Of a stretch of 11,666 bases of DNA, positions 5,456-11,666 are shown piece after piece. The notes beneath the pieces were generated by a model that was not told where the DNA came from, ran no database searches, and saw nothing but the letters and a program-made list of their open reading frames with translations. Each line of letters opens with the position of its first letter. Within the stretch, counting starts at the first letter, position 1. The position numbers and the translations under genes are program-made. The DNA lies in NCBI GenBank assembly GCA_002687175.1, contig NYZP01000028.1, positions 1-11,666 of the forward strand, written 5' to 3'. The stretch is from Parcubacteria group bacterium. Its GTDB lineage: Bacteria; Patescibacteria; ABY1; Buchananbacterales; UBA6539.

Positions 5456-8400
5456 ATGAAAAACCCTGTTAAATTAGTAAAAATAGTGAGGTTTAAACTG
5501 GCTTTAGTGACTACTCTTGTGGTCGCTTTTTTAGTTACTGCCAGTATCACTTTTGCCGCTTGGGTGGGGCCTCCTGGTCCGCCGCCAGATGATAATCTAC
5601 CAGGATTTATTTTTAATGACACAAATGTTCAGAGTGGTAATTTACATATTGATGGCAAAGCCACGGTTAACACTCTAGAGGTTGGCCTTGGCGGAGTTGT
5701 TGGTGATCTAGACATGCAGGGTAACCGAATTTTTGATTTAGCTGACCCAACCGGACTTAGTGATGACCATGCTGCTACCAAAGCTTATGTTGATTCAGCA
5801 ATTGGCGGTGTCGGCGGAGATGACGGTGATTGGATTGACGATGGTACAAATTTAACCTCTGGCGTTACTGGTAATGTCAGGATTGGAACCTTTGGACGAT
5901 CTCCAGTTCCAAAGTTAGAAGTAGATGGCGGTATTTTTGGTGAAGATACTGGCACTACTTTTTATGCATTTTACGGAGAAGGACAAACTGCCTCTGACTA
6001 TGGGATGATAGGGGTACCGTCTATTGGTGTTTTAGGAAATAGTAACACTGCTGGCGTAAAGGGAGTAAGTCCATCTGGCAAAGCTGTTTGGGGCTTTTCT
6101 AGTAGTAGTGGTTATGGTGGTTATTTTGATGGTAAAGGTTATTTTTCTGGTGACGTAGGTATTGGGACCGAAAATACTGGTTCTGATAAGTTTAGAGTAG
6201 ACGGTGATGCCAGAATTGGTGATATTTTCTCAGGTACCCCAGTTGCTGAAAGTGGTGGTAATAGACTCTATTTTTCAGGAAATCAGGATACTTCAATTAC
6301 TTATGATTCCGAAAATTCTGACGCTATGTTTATTCAACGTTATAATACTGGTGATAACGCCTCAGAATTTAGGGTTAATGTTAGTGATGACATTCAAGCA
6401 GCTGATAAATTTGTGATTGGAATTAGAGGTCTTTCTACTTGGGAGCCAAAATTTACAGTTAATATGCTTGGTAATGTGGGGATTGGTGATCCTACACCAA
6501 CAAGAAAATTAGATATTGCTGGAGATATTAGAACTCAGACATTAGGCAAATATAGTAAAGGTGCAATCTGTGGAGCAGATGGAACCCAATGCTTTAATTT
6601 TAATAATAACACCTGGGTTTATATTGGAGACACCGACGGTAATGTCTATGGTGGAAAAGGCTTAGCTGCTGCCAACTTGTATTCTGCTAGTAATCTTTAT
6701 GGCAGAGGTAATACACGATTAAGTGGTTCAGTGTACAATGATCAAACTACTAATGGAGGTAATCTTTATTTAAATGATAATGTTCAAGTCACTGGTAATC
6801 TGGGCATTGGTACTAGTATTCCGGGAGAAAAACTTCACGTAAGAGGAGAATTAGCCGTGGGTACATACTTGGCAAATCCCAACCCGGGTCTTAGTACTAG
6901 GGGGGTTACATTATCTACTATAAATTTCAGAATGGATACATATGAAAATGGATTTCTTAATAATCTAAATGCTGGCAGGATTGAATTACAAAACGCCAAT
7001 ACGGATGGTAGTGGAATTTTTGACGTTCTAGGAAGAAGAGATACCCAATTAGCGTTTTCAACTATGAAAGATAATGTCTTGACAGAGAAAATGATTATTC
7101 GTGAAGACGGTAATATTAGAGTTGCTGGGTCAATATGTGACATGAATGGTGCTAACTGTTTCGCTACTACTGGAGGTGGCTCTAGTGGCTGGGTTACCGG
7201 CGAGGGTCATGTCAGAGTAAATAATTTGAATGATAGAGTTGGTCTTCGTACAACTTTCCCTTATGGTGATTTAACAGTCGGGTCTAAGCCTTCTTTTGCT
7301 GGAATGACTAGAAGAAGTGCTGAACAGCCTCAAGTTTTATTAACTACTAATGCTAGTAATGATCGTGTAATACGTCAAGAGTTTATGGGCACCAAAGGTT
7401 CCATGTTACTTACTTATTGTGATCCTTATGATTATACTCAAGATCCAGGCAATGAAAACTGTATTCATAGTTCAGGTCTTGACATTGGTGAGGGATTGAG
7501 TTTTTGGCCGGTAGATGATCTTGGTAATACCAATGGTAGTGCCCCTAATGGCCGATCTTTTTCAATTCTTAGCGATGGTAATGTTGAAGTAGGTAACGAT
7601 TTAACTGTTTCTGATAATATTTATCTTGGTGATATTGGGGATACCTATCTTTTTCGTGGAGCAACAGATAGAATAGATACTTATGACAGTTTTTATGTTC
7701 GAGCTGGCAGTATTGGAACATATTTGTATTCCGATGACACTTATCTAGGTGGAACATGGGGTGATAATATTCGGACTAGAGGAAACCCAGTTTATATTGG
7801 TAAAAATTCTCCTAGTCAAGGTGCATCAACCGGAGGTTTAAAAGTCTATAATTATACTGGTGATACTGGTTCTGACGGTATAAAATTTTATGAAGGTGGT
7901 ACCAGGATGGGAGAAATTGGTACGACTGATACCACCTGGCTCAGAATTAACCAGAGGACAGATAAAAATGTTTATACTCCAAGAATGTTTAGAGCTGATG
8001 GTGGATTTCAAGTTGATGGTAATTATGTAATAGATAGCAACGCTGGTTGGCATCGAACCTATGGTGCCACTGGTTGGTATAATGGAACTTATGGCGGTGG
8101 TTGGTATATGACGGATACTAACTATGTTAGGAACTATAATAATATACCTATCTCTATTAATTCAAATCGTTCAAACTCTGGATTTTTTGATAGTAGTGCA
8201 TTTACTGGTGGTAATTCTTTCGGTTTAGAATCTAAAAATGTTGGTAGTAATGCCACTCGCCGGTATGGAGTTTACAGCCGGGCTGGTAGTGCAACAACAA
8301 ATGTTGGTGTTTTAGGTGCCTTTGGATCAGTTGATCCTTCTCTTACAGGAGACTTTGGAGTAATCGGAATTACTGGATCCCCAACTATTAATACTACGTA

Positions 8401-9133
8401 TGATATTGGTGTGTTAGGATCGCTACAAACTTCAGGATCATTAACAATCAATGGGAATACTGGAGGATGGTTTGCTGGACCTACAACGGGATCATCCTAT
8501 GGTGTATTTGGACAAGGGGCAACTATGGGCGGTCGTTTTGAAGACACTAATAACGGGAGCTGGGCGTATTTAGCAAATGGAGGATATGGACTTAAGGCTG
8601 GTGGTGATGGGTATCTTTCAGGGAATCTTGGCGTTGGTGTAGATCCAGCTGAAGCTAAACTACATGTTGGAGGTGATGCCAGGGTTGATGGTCTTCTTCA
8701 AATATTGAATAATGATTTATTGGTTGGGAACACATTAACTGTTGATGATTCGTTGAGAAAGGTACATGTTGGGGTTCCCGGCAGCATTGTAGCTGATTTA
8801 GTAGTAACAGGTAATTTGGAAACTGCATCCGTTGATGTTTCTATTAGATCGGGAAATAATGGCAACTATTTTACTAACGATGATAGTGTAATAACCTGTA
8901 GTCCTAATTCAACAACAGGTAACATAAGAATCAATTTAAATCCCGCAGCCAACAATGAGGGAATGATTTTTACGCTTAAGAAGACCAACGGTAATCCAGA
9001 AAACTGTATTTTTGATGCTGGTAATGATAGGATCGATGGATTTGTTTCAAGAACTTTAAAGTCAAACAGAGGTTATATGACAGTTATCAGTGATGGCGAC
9101 AATTGGTTAATCATCAGTGAAGGAGGAAATTAA
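5456..9133 (+). CDS. Large exported protein with phage-tail-fibre-like repeat modules (putative surface adhesin)
   Basis: This 1225-residue protein begins with a basic segment and a hydrophobic helix (about 14-34) ending in TFA-A, a signal peptide or anchor. A PPGPPP stretch follows (39-44). Residues 88-116 carry a tail-fibre-type segment, NRIFDLADP...HAATKAYVDS. The motif GNxGIGT..P..KLxVxG recurs at about 139, 232, 339, 447 and 1056, with a degenerate copy near 593. Two larger GVxG...GGYFxG modules (about 182-258 and 936-1079) each end in this motif plus GDAR. A GxICxxxGxxCF motif occurs twice (C372/C379 and C561/C568). The C-terminus (about 1150-1222) resembles tail-fibre tip domains, with DRIDGF and DGDNWLIIS. 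The composition (Gly, Asn, Asp, Thr, little Lys) fits a beta-rich, probably trimeric fibre. No S74 self-cleaving chaperone is seen. Adhesion is inferred from architecture. It is co-oriented with pilM, and the next gene begins eight bases later. Confidence 0.75.
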   Translation: MKNPVKLVKIVRFKLALVTTLVVAFLVTASITFAAWVGPPGPPPDDNLPGFIFNDTNVQSGNLHIDGKATVNTLEVGLGGVVGDLDMQGNRIFDLADPTGLSDDHAATKAYVDSAIGGVGGDDGDWIDDGTNLTSGVTGNVRIGTFGRSPVPKLEVDGGIFGEDTGTTFYAFYGEGQTASDYGMIGVPSIGVLGNSNTAGVKGVSPSGKAVWGFSSSSGYGGYFDGKGYFSGDVGIGTENTGSDKFRVDGDARIGDIFSGTPVAESGGNRLYFSGNQDTSITYDSENSDAMFIQRYNTGDNASEFRVNVSDDIQAADKFVIGIRGLSTWEPKFTVNMLGNVGIGDPTPTRKLDIAGDIRTQTLGKYSKGAICGADGTQCFNFNNNTWVYIGDTDGNVYGGKGLAAANLYSASNLYGRGNTRLSGSVYNDQTTNGGNLYLNDNVQVTGNLGIGTSIPGEKLHVRGELAVGTYLANPNPGLSTRGVTLSTINFRMDTYENGFLNNLNAGRIELQNANTDGSGIFDVLGRRDTQLAFSTMKDNVLTEKMIIREDGNIRVAGSICDMNGANCFATTGGGSSGWVTGEGHVRVNNLNDRVGLRTTFPYGDLTVGSKPSFAGMTRRSAEQPQVLLTTNASNDRVIRQEFMGTKGSMLLTYCDPYDYTQDPGNENCIHSSGLDIGEGLSFWPVDDLGNTNGSAPNGRSFSILSDGNVEVGNDLTVSDNIYLGDIGDTYLFRGATDRIDTYDSFYVRAGSIGTYLYSDDTYLGGTWGDNIRTRGNPVYIGKNSPSQGASTGGLKVYNYTGDTGSDGIKFYEGGTRMGEIGTTDTTWLRINQRTDKNVYTPRMFRADGGFQVDGNYVIDSNAGWHRTYGATGWYNGTYGGGWYMTDTNYVRNYNNIPISINSNRSNSGFFDSSAFTGGNSFGLESKNVGSNATRRYGVYSRAGSATTNVGVLGAFGSVDPSLTGDFGVIGITGSPTINTTYDIGVLGSLQTSGSLTINGNTGGWFAGPTTGSSYGVFGQGATMGGRFEDTNNGSWAYLANGGYGLKAGGDGYLSGNLGVGVDPAEAKLHVGGDARVDGLLQILNNDLLVGNTLTVDDSLRKVHVGVPGSIVADLVVTGNLETASVDVSIRSGNNGNYFTNDDSVITCSPNSTTGNIRINLNPAANNEGMIFTLKKTNGNPENCIFDAGNDRIDGFVSRTLKSNRGYMTVISDGDNWLIISEGGN
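9121..9126 (+). promoter_or_regulatory. Strong Shine-Dalgarno with long spacing, inside the end of the upstream gene
   Basis: AGGAGG overlaps the last codons of the 1225-residue gene and lies 15 bases before the ATG at 9142. That is longer than usual. An in-frame ATT at 9133, six bases from it, could in principle serve as a rare start and would add only three residues. Confidence 0.5.
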
Positions 9134-9141
9134 TTTATTCA

Positions 9142-10875
9142 ATGAAATTTAAGTTATTAAAATTTGGTTCGGTTTCTTTGATACTGTTGGTTATTAGTTT
9201 TGCCGTTTATTCTTTGGTCCTGGCAACTTCTCATGAACCACCACCCACTTTTTGTGGTGACGGAATAGTTCAAGAACCAAATGATGCTGGGGAAAATGAA
9301 AAGTGCGATGAAGGTGGTGAAACCACTTGGTGTACGGCGCAGTGTGGCCAGAAATTTAATGACTGGGCTTGGGGAGACACCTTTGGTTGGTTATCGCTTA
9401 GCTGCGAATCTGGTGAACCAGGAGTATCTTGTGTACCTAATCAATATTTTGTACAGCTAACCTCCAGCAATGAAGTAATTGGTTTTGCTTATTCTGAAAA
9501 TATTGGTTATATCTGTTTCGGCACAACTTGTAATATCGGAGGTACGGTAACACCACCAGCTGGCACTCTAGCCGCAACTTTAGATTTTGATGATCCCCAA
9601 AATCCGCAAGTTAAAGGCTGGGCTCGGGCGATAAATTTATTTGATACTTTGGGGGAAGATACTTGGATTTCTTTAAACTGTTTAAATGATTCAAGTTGTA
9701 GTACATCAGACTACCGAGTTCGAGTATCGCTGACTGATTACGGCAAGTGTAGTATAGCCACTAGCCAGACTTGTTCAATAGATTCTGATTGCCCGGGTAG
9801 TGAATCTTGTAATGTTGTTGAACAGCATTTGGCCTTAAATGGTTGGGGCTGGAATGGTGTTGATGGTGGTGGCGGCAATGATAAAGGTCTTGGCTGGATA
9901 AATTTTAACCCACCATTATCTCCCTTGTTCTCTTTTCTTCAAACAGAGTTTGGTGATATTTACGCTTTAGGGGGATTAACCGGTGCTACCGAAGCACCAA
10001 CTTATAACGCGACTTATCAAATTTTGGCCAATGATACTATCACCCAGTTCAGTTCGGCCCGAGGCAGTTCTTTTGTTGATGATGACTTTGGTTCAATTGC
10101 TTTTCCTAGTCCGGAAACCAGTTATTCAAATGTCTTAGGGCAAATTGATGTTAATAGTTTAAAGACTTGCGGTGGCACTCCATGTCGTAATAAATTTGGC
10201 GATGAGGTAGTCATCATTACTGATCAGGATGATATTCCAGACAGCTCAACACCGGGATCCTTGGAAGGCAAGATTTATTATATCAATGGCAGTTTATCAA
10301 TTACTACCGCCAAAGAATTTTTAAATGGTGCAATTAACAGTTTTGAAAATGGTGCTGGTACAATTATTATTGACGGCGATTTAATAGTATCGGCCGATAT
10401 CACTTACGATGACAGCAATAATTTAGAAAAATTTAGAAATTTAGCTTCAGTGGCTTGGATTATTTCCGGTGATTTAATAGTTAGACCAAATGTTAAAAAA
10501 TTAGCCGGCAATTATATCGCCTTAGGTAGTGGCACTAAACATTGTGCCGGTGAAGTCACAGCTTGTTCGGATGATACGGATTGTGCTGGTAAATGTGTTG
10601 TTGGTTGTGACCCTAATATTGCCATTGCCGGCTGTGGCCAGGTTTATAGCTGTGAAGGTACCGGCAGTTGCAGTGCCGACCGTTTAACAGTTTCTGGAAT
10701 GATGATGGCCCGAAAGTTTTATTTTGAAAGAACCTTTAGTGATGATACCGAAACCCCAGTCAGAGGTTCAGAAGTAATTATTTATGATGGTCGGTTGTTG
10801 GCCAATATTCCGCCAGGGCTAGGTGACTTTGCCCAAGCCTTACCAATTTGGCGACCAGGAGTTTTCACTCAGTAA
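9142..10875 (+). CDS. Cysteine-rich exported surface protein with GW-type repeats, CPR-like
   Basis: This 577-residue protein has a signal sequence (hydrophobic about 8-28, then LATSHE). A cysteine segment CGDGIVQ...EKCDEG...CTAQC (38-68) matches the style of myxococcal-type Cys-rich repeats. Four related units follow: WAWGDTFGWLSLSC (75-88), GFAYSENIGYICFG (114-127), GWARA...DTWISLNC (159-180) and GWGWNG...GWINFN (234-256). Two C...C..DxDC.G..C clusters lie at 203-223 and 468-489. The C-terminal half (about 355-560) holds beta-type segments GKIYYINGSLSI, GTIIIDGDLIV and AWIISGDLIV. It ends with PPGLGDFAQALPIW, an ending I associate with large Patescibacteria surface proteins. Many cysteines suggest disulfides outside the cell. 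The function is unknown; its position between the fibre-like protein and pilM suggests a surface or pilus-associated role. The gap to pilM is four bases. Confidence 0.72.
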   Translation: MKFKLLKFGSVSLILLVISFAVYSLVLATSHEPPPTFCGDGIVQEPNDAGENEKCDEGGETTWCTAQCGQKFNDWAWGDTFGWLSLSCESGEPGVSCVPNQYFVQLTSSNEVIGFAYSENIGYICFGTTCNIGGTVTPPAGTLAATLDFDDPQNPQVKGWARAINLFDTLGEDTWISLNCLNDSSCSTSDYRVRVSLTDYGKCSIATSQTCSIDSDCPGSESCNVVEQHLALNGWGWNGVDGGGGNDKGLGWINFNPPLSPLFSFLQTEFGDIYALGGLTGATEAPTYNATYQILANDTITQFSSARGSSFVDDDFGSIAFPSPETSYSNVLGQIDVNSLKTCGGTPCRNKFGDEVVIITDQDDIPDSSTPGSLEGKIYYINGSLSITTAKEFLNGAINSFENGAGTIIIDGDLIVSADITYDDSNNLEKFRNLASVAWIISGDLIVRPNVKKLAGNYIALGSGTKHCAGEVTACSDDTDCAGKCVVGCDPNIAIAGCGQVYSCEGTGSCSADRLTVSGMMMARKFYFERTFSDDTETPVRGSEVIIYDGRLLANIPPGLGDFAQALPIWRPGVFTQ

Positions 10876-10879
10876 ATTT

Positions 10880-11666
10880 ATGTCATTTTTTTCCCCCTCC
10901 CAAAATTATTTAGGTATCGACTTTGATTCTAACAGCGTTAAGGTAGTTGAATTAAAAAACGAAGGTGGTCGACCACAGTTGGTTACCTATGGCTACATTG
11001 ATCAGGAAATGGACAAAGCTTCCGGTAAGAAAGACGATGGTGATGATTCGCAGACGGCCCAGTTAATTAAACACGTTTGCCGTCAAGCCAAAATTACCAC
11101 CACTAAGGCGGTCACTTCGTTACCGGCTTTTTCGGTATTTAGTTCAATTTTGAATTTACCAACAATGTCTAAAAAAGATTTGGCCAGCGCTGTTAAATGG
11201 GAAGCTAAAAAAGTTATTCCGATGCCATTGGAAGAAATGATTTTAGACTGGAAAGTGGTGGAAGAAATTTCGGCTGATGGCACCACTAAGTCGGTTGATT
11301 CAGTAGCTGGTGCCGTCGAGGCCAAGGCCGAAGTCCAAGAGAACGGTAATGGTAACGCCGAGGAGTATCAAAAGAAAGGATTTTTAAAAATTAGTCCCTG
11401 GGCTAAAAAGAAATACACCAAAATTTTATTAACCGCTGCCCCTAAGGATTTAGTCAAGCGTTATATCAGTATTTTTAAGACAGCTGGACTTAATTTATTA
11501 AGTTTAGATACCGAATCATTTGCCTTAATCCGTTCCTTAGTTGGTAATGATAAATCATCGGTCATGATTGTTGACATTGGTTCGGTGGTGACCAATATTT
11601 CGGTGGTGGTGAACAGTATTCCGATTTTAAATCGTAGTATTGATGTTGGTGGTTTAAGTATTACTA
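10880..11666 (+). CDS. pilM: PilM, actin-like type IV pilus assembly ATPase-fold protein (C-terminus cut by the right edge)
   Basis: PilM is the cytoplasmic actin/FtsA-like protein that binds the PilN tail and links the type IV pilus platform to its motors. The visible 262 residues contain the first nucleotide-binding loop LGIDFDSNSVKVVEL (11-25), the SLPAFSVFSSILNLP strand region (80-94), the helix VKWEAKKVIPMPLEEM (105-120) typical of the family, and the second phosphate loop MIVDIGSVVTNISVV (219-233) followed by NRSIDVGG (241-248). Residues about 130-180 form a charged Ala/Glu/Gly/Asn-rich insert where most PilM proteins have a short turn. The ATG at 10880 gives the canonical N-terminus, four bases after the previous stop; no well-placed Shine-Dalgarno is visible, so coupling is likely. 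The frame is open at the right edge; pilN and pilO would be expected next but are not in the window. Confidence 0.92.
   Translation, partial: MSFFSPSQNYLGIDFDSNSVKVVELKNEGGRPQLVTYGYIDQEMDKASGKKDDGDDSQTAQLIKHVCRQAKITTTKAVTSLPAFSVFSSILNLPTMSKKDLASAVKWEAKKVIPMPLEEMILDWKVVEEISADGTTKSVDSVAGAVEAKAEVQENGNGNAEEYQKKGFLKISPWAKKKYTKILLTAAPKDLVKRYISIFKTAGLNLLSLDTESFALIRSLVGNDKSSVMIVDIGSVVTNISVVVNSIPILNRSIDVGGLSIT

Noticed and set aside
5456..9133. Prophage tail gene
   Set aside because: It has a signal sequence, no neighbouring capsid, tail or lysis genes, no S74 chaperone, and it runs into pilM.
1..11666. Recoded UGA (glycine) code as in some CPR lineages
   Set aside because: All genes end at TAA or TAG and read as full-length known families without in-frame UGA, so the standard code suffices.

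Overview
The window looks like part of a Candidate Phyla Radiation (Patescibacteria, Parcubacteria-like) genome. This is inferred from several features together: A/T-rich DNA, tight gene spacing, ribosome-binding sites that are often weak or missing, cell-surface proteins with the repeated 'GWxW...GWISxNC' style seen in that group, and a PilM with a long insert. No rRNA or tRNA is present to confirm it. All genes read well in the standard code.

Layout: two divergent gene blocks leave a 213-base control region at 5243-5455. The left block (minus strand, 5242 down to 1) reads lemA, a four-helix-bundle gene, htpX, a small membrane-anchored protein with calcium-binding-type repeats, clpC, and an unrecognised gene cut by the left edge. 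From htpX onward the gaps are only 4-20 bases, so this part is almost certainly one operon. Its theme is protein quality control: a membrane zinc protease (HtpX) with its usual partner LemA, and a cytoplasmic Hsp100 unfoldase (ClpC) whose LGF loop predicts a ClpP partner.

The right block (plus strand, 5456 to the right edge) encodes a 1225-residue secreted or anchored protein built of phage-tail-fibre-like modules, a 577-residue cysteine-rich surface protein, and PilM, the actin-like inner component of type IV pilus assembly, which is cut by the right edge. Gaps are 8 and 4 bases. The likely reading is a pilus or surface-adhesion operon in which two large exported proteins are made together with the pilus platform.

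The most interesting points are these. (1) The four-helix-bundle gene sits between lemA and htpX, which are normally neighbours. It is bounded by colinear imperfect inverted repeats, a possible 10-bp direct repeat and a 14-bp hairpin over its start codon, which suggests a small mobile cassette. (2) Nested perfect dyads lie in the divergent control region. (3) The tail-fibre-like giant protein is coupled to pilM. No complete, clearly new multi-gene system can be demonstrated from this window alone.
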